This document shows positions 43,094 to 50,436 of a stretch of 64,000 nt of DNA, in pieces; the first letter of the stretch is position 1, and each line of letters begins with the position of its first letter. The DNA is from Odoribacter sp. AF15-53 (lineage in GTDB: Bacteria > Bacteroidota > Bacteroidia > Bacteroidales > Marinifilaceae). The stretch is from the NCBI RefSeq assembly GCF_003479425.1, contig NZ_QUHC01000002.1, positions 248,001 to 312,000 of the forward strand, in the 5' to 3' direction. Below the pieces are notes generated by a model. It did no database searches and had not been told where the DNA came from. It saw only the letters and a program-made list of their open reading frames with translations. The position numbers and the translations under genes are program-made.

Positions 43094-44599
43094 TCACATA
43101 TACAAATCTCTCTCCCCTCTCGCTATTCTTTCATAATAAGAACGGAACGTGGGGAGTAATTTTTTATCACTAAAGAAAGGAGTGTTTTCAATTTCCAGCA
43201 ATTCCTTCTCGATCAGCTTCTCACCGATAGCACGAGTCTCCGGGGAGGCATAATCGTTCAAGTATTCACGGAAAGTCAGCACGGCATTCAACTTACAGAA
43301 CTTACCCTCGACACCCTTTTCCAACAGATTCATGATCTTATCCCCAGTACGGCCGCAACGGTATCCTGCAGTACAGAAAGAAGTGATCAGCCCGTCGTTG
43401 GCCAATTCTCGGATAACCTCATCCAGCGAACGTTGGTCTCCCAACATGAATTGAACTTTTTCCGGGTTCTCCTCTTGTTTCAACTTCTTGGCGTAAGCCC
43501 CGATTCCCAACTTGGATGAAGCATCCGTTTGCGTACACCCGTAATGACGGATCAATTCGCGTTTCAGATTCTGTTCCTCGCGTGCCGTCACGATCAATCC
43601 GCTATACGGGATTGCCAGACGTAACACGGCAACCACCCGCTTCATGGCTTCGTCACTCACGATATAAGGAGAATGCTCGCTCAGGAAAGAGCCCGGAGCC
43701 GGTTGCATACGCGGGAATGACACGGTGTGAGGTCCGATACCGAATTGTTTCTCCAGATCCAGAGCATGATGCAACAACCCCATAACCTCGAACTTCCAAT
43801 CGTACAACCCGAACAAAGCCCCGATAGCCACGTCATCAATCCCTGCCTCCATAGCACGGTGCATCGCGTAAAGCCGCCAACGGTAATTACCCTTGATCGT
43901 GTTTGCCGGATGCAATTCGGCATATCTCTCCCGGTGATACGTTTCCTGGAATACCTGAAACGTACCGATACCCGCACGCCATAACTTCTTCAAGTCCGCA
44001 ATCTCCATGGGTGCCGCGTTCACGTTCACCCGGCGAATATTATTAAACCCACTTCCTATGGGAGTCGTACGTTTCACGGAATAAATCGTGGAAATAGATT
44101 CGGCGATATAATCAGCGCCATTCTTAGGATGTTCCCCGTACACAGCGATCATTCGCTTGTGTCCCTCGTCAATCACGGCCTCCACCTCATCCCGCACCTC
44201 ATCCATGGTCAGCACATGACGTACCTCATCTTTATTTTCAGCACGGAATCCACAATATTTACAGCTATTCACGCATAAGTTTGACAAATACAAGGGAGCG
44301 AAGAAAACGATACGATTATCGTACACTTTCTTCTTCACGGCTAAAGCTGCTTCCTGCATTTCATGCAAGAGTTCCGGATCCTCCACGTTCAACAACATAG
44401 CCGTCTCGGAAGGGGTCAGAATCTTTATATCCAAAGATTTCTGTAAAATATCCCGAACTTGCTGTTTATCGGGATTCTTTTGTTTTTCAATCTCTGCAAA
44501 TATCTTTCCTTCGTCTATAAAATCTTTCCCGTCCACCAGATATTTATCTATTTCAGCCTGTTTAATGACTCCGGTCGTCCAATCTTTTACAGTACTCAT
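43094..44599 (-). CDS. hydG: HydG-like radical SAM enzyme ([FeFe]-hydrogenase maturation)
   Basis: HydG cleaves tyrosine to make the CO and cyanide ligands of the [FeFe]-hydrogenase H-cluster. 501 residues, in the HydG length class. Radical SAM motif C109-x3-C113-x2-C116 in LCVNSCKYCGF. The expected C-terminal CX2CX22C auxiliary-cluster motif is altered: C409 and C435 keep the spacing, but the middle position is Gly412 and a Cys appears instead at 415 (CTAGYRC). No hydE, hydF or hydrogenase gene is in the window. It may be a normal Bacteroidales variant or a HydG relative with changed chemistry; ThiH is less likely because of the long C-terminal domain. Confidence 0.85.
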   Translation of the reverse strand: MSTVKDWTTGVIKQAEIDKYLVDGKDFIDEGKIFAEIEKQKNPDKQQVRDILQKSLDIKILTPSETAMLLNVEDPELLHEMQEAALAVKKKVYDNRIVFFAPLYLSNLCVNSCKYCGFRAENKDEVRHVLTMDEVRDEVEAVIDEGHKRMIAVYGEHPKNGADYIAESISTIYSVKRTTPIGSGFNNIRRVNVNAAPMEIADLKKLWRAGIGTFQVFQETYHRERYAELHPANTIKGNYRWRLYAMHRAMEAGIDDVAIGALFGLYDWKFEVMGLLHHALDLEKQFGIGPHTVSFPRMQPAPGSFLSEHSPYIVSDEAMKRVVAVLRLAIPYSGLIVTAREEQNLKRELIRHYGCTQTDASSKLGIGAYAKKLKQEENPEKVQFMLGDQRSLDEVIRELANDGLITSFCTAGYRCGRTGDKIMNLLEKGVEGKFCKLNAVLTFREYLNDYASPETRAIGEKLIEKELLEIENTPFFSDKKLLPTFRSYYERIARGERDLYM

Positions 44600-44751
44600 T
44601 TTTCCATTTATTACAAGTTCATAAAAGTCTTAACATCTATACAAAGATCGTCAATTATTTTATCAATCCCTTCCATTCCTCATATTCATTTTCAATCAGT
44701 AGATAAAGAAAATCAATAAGATGTCTCGAATCATACGAACGTTATAAACTT

Positions 44752-45201
44752 CTAGCTTAACAACTCTTTTACAATCGCAGAGATCGCTTTTCCATCAGCC
44801 AGACCGGCCAATTCCTTGGAAGCAACACCCATCACTTTTCCCATTTCTTTAGCCGAAGTGGCTCCCACTTTCTCGACAATCGCTTTCAATGCCGTTCTCA
44901 ACTCCTCTTCGGTCAACTGTTTAGGTAAAAATTCATTCAAGATATTCACCTGAGCCATTTCATGCTCGTACAAATCTTCACGTCCTTGTTGTTTAAATAT
45001 CTCTGCAGATTCACGTCCTTGTTTTGCCAATTTCTGTATAATCTTCACGCTATCGCTATCGGCAATCTCCTCCGGAGCCCCGGCAACGGATTTCGCCTCG
45101 ATGAAGACTTTCTTTATATTTCTCAATACTTCCAAACGAATGGTATCCTTAGCTTTCATGGCAGCCATAATGCCTTTACTAACCTGTTCTTCTATTGTCA
45201 T
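44752..45201 (-). CDS. GatB/YqeY domain protein
   Basis: 149 residues, all YqeY domain: N-terminal helical part with the MKAKDTIRLEVLRNI block (about 15-29) and the C-terminal QLTEEELRTALKAIVEKVGA ... GKVMGVASKELAGLADGKAIS part, which resembles the tail of GatB. Thought to help tRNA-dependent amidation or to bind tRNA, but not proven. Widely conserved single gene. It is isolated here, transcribed towards hydG and divergent from the MATE gene. Confidence 0.92.
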   Translation of the reverse strand: MTIEEQVSKGIMAAMKAKDTIRLEVLRNIKKVFIEAKSVAGAPEEIADSDSVKIIQKLAKQGRESAEIFKQQGREDLYEHEMAQVNILNEFLPKQLTEEELRTALKAIVEKVGATSAKEMGKVMGVASKELAGLADGKAISAIVKELLS

Positions 45202-45290
45202 TTTTCCTGAAATTAAAATTTAAAACCCACGAAGTTACGATTTATTCCTCAAATTTCCATTGTCTGCTTTCAATTTTCGAAATACTAAAG

Positions 45291-45298
45291 TAATTTTG
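45291..45298 (+). promoter_or_regulatory. -7 box TAATTTTG for the MATE gene
   Basis: TAATTTTG (TAnnTTTG) lies 18 nt upstream of the ATG at 45317. The -33 position carries TTTC rather than TTTG. Confidence 0.5.
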
Positions 45299-45316
45299 TA
45301 CCTCAAACACACTTGG

Positions 45317-46648
45317 ATGAAAACAACAATCACGAACAAAACGATTTGGAATATAGCTTACCCCATTATCATGGGTAGCTTGGCGCAAACTCTTATCACC
45401 CTTACCGATACGGCATTTTTAGGACGAGTTAGTGAAATCGCCCTAGGAGCCTCTGCCATGGCCGGGATTTACTACTACGTGTTCTCCACGCTAGCCTGGG
45501 GATTTTCTATCGGTATCCAGATCATCGTGGCCCGGCGGCTGGGAGAAGGAAGACTGAACCGGATCGGGGTCGTGTTCGAACACGGGTTATGCTTCGTGTT
45601 CCTGTTGTCCATAACGCTGTTTCTCGTTCAACGCTATTACAGCGACGTGCTTCTCGATGCATCCATTCAATCCCCAAACATATACGCGGCAGCCATGGAA
45701 TACATGTCCTACCGCCACTACGGAATCATATTCGTATGCTTCAATTTCTTATTCCGAGCGCTCTACATCGGGCTTTCCAACACGAAGATCATCGGGTACT
45801 CGACAGCCGCCATGGCCAGTATCAACGTCGTATTCAACTATCTGTTGATTTTCGGGAAGTTCGGTTTCCCGGAAATGGGAGTGGGAGGAGCAGCCTTGGC
45901 TTCCGTATTCGCGGAAATATCCGCCTTCCTGATCTTCATCTTCTACACCTTATTAAAATTACCGATCAAGCAATACGCACTATTCTCCTTCCACAAACTG
46001 GAAGGCTGGTTGATGCTCACCGTGTTAAAAACAGCATTTCCGACCATGTTACAAAAGCTGTTGTCTTTCGGCACGTGGTACATTTTTTTTATGCTTATAG
46101 AACACATGGGCGAACGCCCGATTGCCATCACGATCGTGGTCCGCAGTGTTTACATGCTCATCTTGATACCCGTGTTCGGATACGGAGCTACTGCCAACAC
46201 GCTCACCAGCCGCCTGATCGGGGAACAACGACAACCCGAAATCATGTCGACCCTTTCCCGGATCATGAAGCTGGCCGTGTTCAGCGTACTTCCCGTCTTA
46301 CTCGTGTGTTACATTTTCCCGCATCAAGTACTATCCATATATTCCAACAGCAGCGAATTGATCGCTGCCGCCACGCCTTCTCTTTACGTGGTTGGATTAT
46401 CAGCCATCGGCTTCTGTTTCGGGCTAACCTTCTTCGAGGCGATTTCCGGAACGGGTAATACCACGCATGCCCTTATCCTTGAAAGTTTCGTGCTGGTCTT
46501 TTATACTTTCCAGACTTGGTTATTGACAACGGTCATTCAGGCAAACGTGGAATTCGTATGGACCGTAGAACTCACGTATGGGATACTGATAGGTATCGTC
46601 TCCCTACTCTATCTCAAATACACGAAGTGGCAACAGAAAAAAGTATAA
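45317..46648 (+). CDS. MATE family efflux transporter
   Basis: 443 residues from the ATG at 45317, which follows the promoter box; the ORF can extend to 45260 but through the promoter. Twelve hydrophobic segments in two homologous halves; the N-terminal block GSLAQTLITLTDTAFLGR (about 21-38) is a MATE hallmark. Exports drugs, dyes or metabolites by cation antiport. Substrate cannot be predicted. It is a single-gene unit followed by the roughly 560-bp gap before the zinc-ribbon/SPFH operon. Confidence 0.92.
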   Translation: MKTTITNKTIWNIAYPIIMGSLAQTLITLTDTAFLGRVSEIALGASAMAGIYYYVFSTLAWGFSIGIQIIVARRLGEGRLNRIGVVFEHGLCFVFLLSITLFLVQRYYSDVLLDASIQSPNIYAAAMEYMSYRHYGIIFVCFNFLFRALYIGLSNTKIIGYSTAAMASINVVFNYLLIFGKFGFPEMGVGGAALASVFAEISAFLIFIFYTLLKLPIKQYALFSFHKLEGWLMLTVLKTAFPTMLQKLLSFGTWYIFFMLIEHMGERPIAITIVVRSVYMLILIPVFGYGATANTLTSRLIGEQRQPEIMSTLSRIMKLAVFSVLPVLLVCYIFPHQVLSIYSNSSELIAAATPSLYVVGLSAIGFCFGLTFFEAISGTGNTTHALILESFVLVFYTFQTWLLTTVIQANVEFVWTVELTYGILIGIVSLLYLKYTKWQQKKV

Positions 46649-46833
46649 AACGAACAAAAAAGCACCCACTCTCGATATACATTTTTTATAATGCAGGATA
46701 GCAATCAGCTCTCCCCCTGTGCAAGGGGAAGCCCAAGGGGGTAGTCGTATCCCAAAAACAACTTTTCCCGTAGCCTCGTTTATAGAAAGAACAAAAAAAG
46801 ACTTTCGATTATCGCAACTTTTCCATTCCAAAT

Positions 46834-46855
46834 ATCATTAAATGATCATTTAATG
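46834..46855. promoter_or_regulatory. Operator-like element 1, two ATCAWTWAATG units
   Basis: ATCATTAAATG then ATCATTTAATG; the central 20 bp (46836-46855) CATTAAATGATCATTTAATG is a perfect palindrome. 380 bp upstream of the first operon gene. Confidence 0.55.
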
Positions 46856-46974
46856 CAATACAAAAATAGTAATATTTTCTTTAAAAGACAATTTTATATT
46901 ACATATTTTTATTTCATGACACATAGTCTATTATAAATTATCCCAAAACACAACTTGACAAAAAAATTCACGCT

Positions 46975-46996
46975 ATCAATTAATGATCAATTAATA
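46975..46996. promoter_or_regulatory. Operator-like element 2, two ATCAATTAATR units
   Basis: ATCAATTAATG then ATCAATTAATA, an 11-bp direct repeat that is nearly palindromic around GATC. 141 bp after element 1 and 218 bp upstream of the ATG at 47214. Confidence 0.55.
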
Positions 46997-47213
46997 ACAC
47001 AACAAATAGGAAAAATAAATTTTGCTTTTACTCTTTATTTAGCTCTATAGTAGAGTGAAATAATAATTACTAATTAAAAAATTTTCAATTAACAAAAATG
47101 TTTGTATATTGCAATGTTTTTAAATGACGATCTTTTTCTGATAGCCTCTGGAAAATTTTGCTCAAGAACAATTTCATTGTGGTGCGGAAGTAAAACTAAA
47201 AGATTATTCAAGC

Positions 47214-48659
47214 ATGAAAAGATATACATCTATCCTATGTATCATGATGTTATCTATCGGTAGTTATGCCCAATCAACGGGTACTACTGCCGTTGATTCA
47301 ATTCGTAAGCAATTTGAAAAGGATGCAGTACAGGCTGTTTCCGATTTTGAAGCATACAGCAAGAAAGCACGTGAGGAATACGAAAAATACGAGGCGCAAG
47401 CACGTGCGGACTATTCCCGTTATACCCGTTCTATCAAACAAACATGGGGTGGCGATAGCATTATAGATAATACCCCGACAAAATGGGTAGAATATAGTGA
47501 TGATTACCAAAGTCGATCAATCGTTGATTTTGACAAGGGAAAAATTATCGTAGAAGTAGCACTCGAAGACAACGGCACGACAAACCCCGCCGTGATAAAT
47601 GCTCGCTTGGCCGCGGCTATTGAAGAAATTCTGAACAGCCGGGGATCGACTTGCCCCTACCCGTCTTCCGTTGATGTGTCAAAACCTTTAACGACAGCCC
47701 CCGTGCTAGAGGGTCTTGTCGACTTCTCCATGTACCGGTCCGACACGTCATTAGCCTCAACGGGTAAAGCCCCGCTCCCCGCTAGTACAGCACCTCCCAC
47801 GCCGACCGTGAAAGGGAAAAAACTATCTCTCAATCAAAGCCAAACGCAAAAAGTAACCACAGATTCAACCACGACGGGAATAACAATGGCTCGCCGTAAA
47901 CAAGAAGAAGGTAACAAGGGGAATGACAATCCTCTTGCAGACAAGCGCAAAGAAGCCCACGAACGAGCCGAACAAAAAGTACAGACATGGCAGAAGGATG
48001 CCGAGAAGACTTCCATCGTTAAAGCGATCGTCACGCAAAGCAAGAAAGAAACCGTTAAAGTGAAAGGGGAGGATGGAAAAGTACGCCAAGTGGTACAGAT
48101 TCAAATGAGTCTCGTTTCAGATAACCTTTCAAAGAACGCAACTCTTTATAAAGAATTCGTGGAGGAATTCTCGCGAGTCTTCCAAATAGAACAACCTCTT
48201 ATTTTTGCCGTGATGGAACAAGAGTCTCGTTTCAATCCCGAAGCAACGAGCTGGGTTCCCGCCTACGGTTTAATGCAACTGGTGCCCACTTCCGGCGGAT
48301 TGGACGCGTATAACTACGTGTACCGGAAGAGCTGGGTTCCCACGCGTAGCTATCTTTTCGTCCCTCGTAATAATATAGAATTGGGCACAGCCTATCTCCG
48401 TGTTCTCATGAATCAATTCGCGTCAGTTTCCGACCCGAATTGTCGCAGACTGTGTGTCATCGCTGGATACAACACCGGGGCCGGAAACGTAAGCAGAGCT
48501 TTCACCGGTGCAACGAATCTAAATAAAGCGATCCCGTTAATAAATAAATGTAACTACGAACAGTTGTATGATCATCTCACGAATCGTTTGAGTACGAGCG
48601 AAGCTCGGAATTATGTTTCAGGAGTGAGCAAACGACGGGAAAAATATCTCAAACCTTAA
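47214..48659 (+). CDS. MltC-like lytic transglycosylase, first gene of zinc-ribbon/SPFH operon
   Basis: Periplasmic enzyme predicted to cut peptidoglycan. 481 residues: signal peptide 1-20 (SIGSYAQ), a charged helical segment about 28-78 with heptad character, a region about 88-145 resembling the MltC N-terminal domain (WVEYSDDYQSRSIVDFDKG), a Ser/Thr/Pro-rich linker about 175-225, and an SLT domain about 310-460. The catalytic Glu337 is in EQESRFNPEAT, followed by AYGLMQLVP and IAGYNTGAGNV, all intact. No lipobox, so probably soluble in the periplasm. It heads nine genes spaced 11-38 bp apart. In this context it could open the wall for a trans-envelope complex. Confidence 0.9.
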   Translation: MKRYTSILCIMMLSIGSYAQSTGTTAVDSIRKQFEKDAVQAVSDFEAYSKKAREEYEKYEAQARADYSRYTRSIKQTWGGDSIIDNTPTKWVEYSDDYQSRSIVDFDKGKIIVEVALEDNGTTNPAVINARLAAAIEEILNSRGSTCPYPSSVDVSKPLTTAPVLEGLVDFSMYRSDTSLASTGKAPLPASTAPPTPTVKGKKLSLNQSQTQKVTTDSTTTGITMARRKQEEGNKGNDNPLADKRKEAHERAEQKVQTWQKDAEKTSIVKAIVTQSKKETVKVKGEDGKVRQVVQIQMSLVSDNLSKNATLYKEFVEEFSRVFQIEQPLIFAVMEQESRFNPEATSWVPAYGLMQLVPTSGGLDAYNYVYRKSWVPTRSYLFVPRNNIELGTAYLRVLMNQFASVSDPNCRRLCVIAGYNTGAGNVSRAFTGATNLNKAIPLINKCNYEQLYDHLTNRLSTSEARNYVSGVSKRREKYLKP

Positions 48660-48671
48660 AAAGAAATAATA

Positions 48672-50402
48672 ATGTTTTGTCCAGAATGTGGTAACCATAT
48701 AAAAGATCAAAATATCCATTTTTGTCCGGAATGCGGGACAAAAATAGAACAGGGCAGTCATACCGGGAAAAATACTCCAACCCCTCAATCCGAAGGAACG
48801 GGTACTCACGGGTTGATTTTCACAAACGTGGGTTTATTGGCTGAAAAAATGGAAATTGACGAACAAGATTTGATGTCCGTTTTTGATGAATTTATAAAAC
48901 AGAAACGGAAATACGATATCTCGTACAAACTTGTCGACGCCGGTAACTACTCTTACCAGAAAAGTGGCTTTTGGGGAAATAACAAGACTGTTTGTTTGAC
49001 TCCGGATAGCCCGTTATGGGATTACATGGATATACTGATGGACGTGCATAACGGTGAGAAGAAAGCGGGAAGCGAAATATCACAATACCTATTTATCATA
49101 GGAGGTAACGATACTATTCCCATGCCGTGCACCCGCCACTACATCCCAGATGACGGCAACGATGACAGTATCGACACGGACATACTTTACGCCTATCCCT
49201 ACGGGAAAGAAATGCTTACCTTACTCGAAAATCAGGAAGTATTTAAATATGACCAGTTATTTTTCGTGGGAAGATTACCATTCGGGACAGATGCCTCGCT
49301 AGAAGATTTGTGTGGATACCTGGAACGAGATATCAATTATTCCAACGGAATCCCGATGAGCGAGGCCTACGGGCAATGTGATCCTCATTGGAAAAAGGTA
49401 TCAAGCCGTGTGACAAATGATCTTCTGAAAGGTAATTACTTGCGCAATTTAGATCGTTACCTATCTGCAGATCATTATTATAACCGACTGATCCTTTCTC
49501 CTATGGTTGTAGAGGAAAATGTCAGCCAAGTTTTTCACACGAATGCTTCCTTGTATTATTTCAACCTTCACGGCGGAGAGGGACGGGAAGCGCGCGGTTA
49601 TTTTGGAGTCATGCTTCACCAAGAAGAAGACGGATGTTGGCCTGTCATTGAACCGGAACACATGACGACCTGCGAGACACCCAACATCACCATCAGCGAG
49701 GCTTGTTACGGGGGACGCTTTATCGGATTGGACAAACACCATAGTATGATGCTGGCCTCCCTTTTTACAAACACGTTGGCCTTCGTGGGTTCATCGCGTG
49801 TAGCCTGGGGTGCCGTTGATTCCTCATCCTCCTCTGCATCTGACTGCCCGGTAAGCTACGCTGATATCATCGCCAATTATTTTATAAGCGCCATCCTACA
49901 AGGATATTCCGCAGCTGAAGCATTATTTATTGCCCGCAGAGCCTTACTTCAGGGGACCACCCCGGGTGACCCGCACGCCGCTCTAACGGTCGTGGAATTT
50001 AATCTTTTTGGAGACCCGACGACCACGATGGACTCCCGCTCGGAGCTGAAGTCCGGGCGTAAACCGACCGGCAAAAACGCTTTAGCCACCCAAGATGCTA
50101 AAATAGGATGCTCTATAGAGAAAATTGAAACAACAAACAGGGGTAACTCAATTCTCGAACAGGTACGCGGAGCCGTGAATGCAAACATTCAACTGATACA
50201 CGTGATTATCGGTCAATTCCTATATGCCAATTACGGCATAAAACCACGCCCGGTAGACGAAATTTTTAAAATAAAATATAACAACGGACAGGAAGAATTG
50301 AAATTTAATTACGACCTGACTTCCGAAAGAAAAATCCCGACCCGCTTTGTTGTCACGACAAGCACGGACGGGAAAATCAAGAGTGTTTATACAACGAGAT
50401 GA
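48672..50402 (+). CDS. Zinc-ribbon protein with C25 (gingipain/caspase-like) peptidase domain, cytoplasmic
   Basis: 576 residues. N-terminal zinc ribbon: C3-x2-C6 and C18-x2-C21. From about 100 to 440 it resembles a C25/clan CD peptidase: strand YLFIIGGNDTIP, a GRLPFG block (about 200), catalytic His300 in YYFNLHGGEG, and catalytic Cys345 in SEACYGGR, the order and spacing of the gingipain and caspase dyad (HG then [EA]-C). A C-terminal domain of about 120 residues is unrecognised. There is no signal peptide or type IX secretion signal, while known gingipains are secreted, so this should act in the cytoplasm. Neighbours share the zinc ribbon. I infer a regulated protease; activity is untested. 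Confidence 0.85.
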   Translation: MFCPECGNHIKDQNIHFCPECGTKIEQGSHTGKNTPTPQSEGTGTHGLIFTNVGLLAEKMEIDEQDLMSVFDEFIKQKRKYDISYKLVDAGNYSYQKSGFWGNNKTVCLTPDSPLWDYMDILMDVHNGEKKAGSEISQYLFIIGGNDTIPMPCTRHYIPDDGNDDSIDTDILYAYPYGKEMLTLLENQEVFKYDQLFFVGRLPFGTDASLEDLCGYLERDINYSNGIPMSEAYGQCDPHWKKVSSRVTNDLLKGNYLRNLDRYLSADHYYNRLILSPMVVEENVSQVFHTNASLYYFNLHGGEGREARGYFGVMLHQEEDGCWPVIEPEHMTTCETPNITISEACYGGRFIGLDKHHSMMLASLFTNTLAFVGSSRVAWGAVDSSSSSASDCPVSYADIIANYFISAILQGYSAAEALFIARRALLQGTTPGDPHAALTVVEFNLFGDPTTTMDSRSELKSGRKPTGKNALATQDAKIGCSIEKIETTNRGNSILEQVRGAVNANIQLIHVIIGQFLYANYGIKPRPVDEIFKIKYNNGQEELKFNYDLTSERKIPTRFVVTTSTDGKIKSVYTTR

Positions 50403-50436
50403 AAAACTTAAGGTGAAACCATAAAACGCTATAACT

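Larger units (their letters stand above)
46649..47213. other. Long AT-rich regulatory gap upstream of the zinc-ribbon/SPFH operon
   Basis: 565 bp without a credible ORF. The left part (about 46690-46750) carries a G/C-rich inverted repeat like 30870-30920 and a CCTCGTTTATAGA word shared with 35595-35608. The right part is AT-rich and holds two 22-bp two-unit elements (46834-46855 and 46975-46996). A possible TATATTGC -7 element is near 47105. No RNA gene recognised. Confidence 0.6.

Noticed and set aside
45589..46458. 289-codon ORF in another frame of the MATE gene
   Set aside because: His/Arg-rich shadow of the MATE transporter frame, with no independent support.
48672..50402. Annotating the zinc-ribbon peptidase as a secreted gingipain
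   Set aside because: No signal peptide and no type IX sorting domain; the N-terminus is a zinc ribbon.
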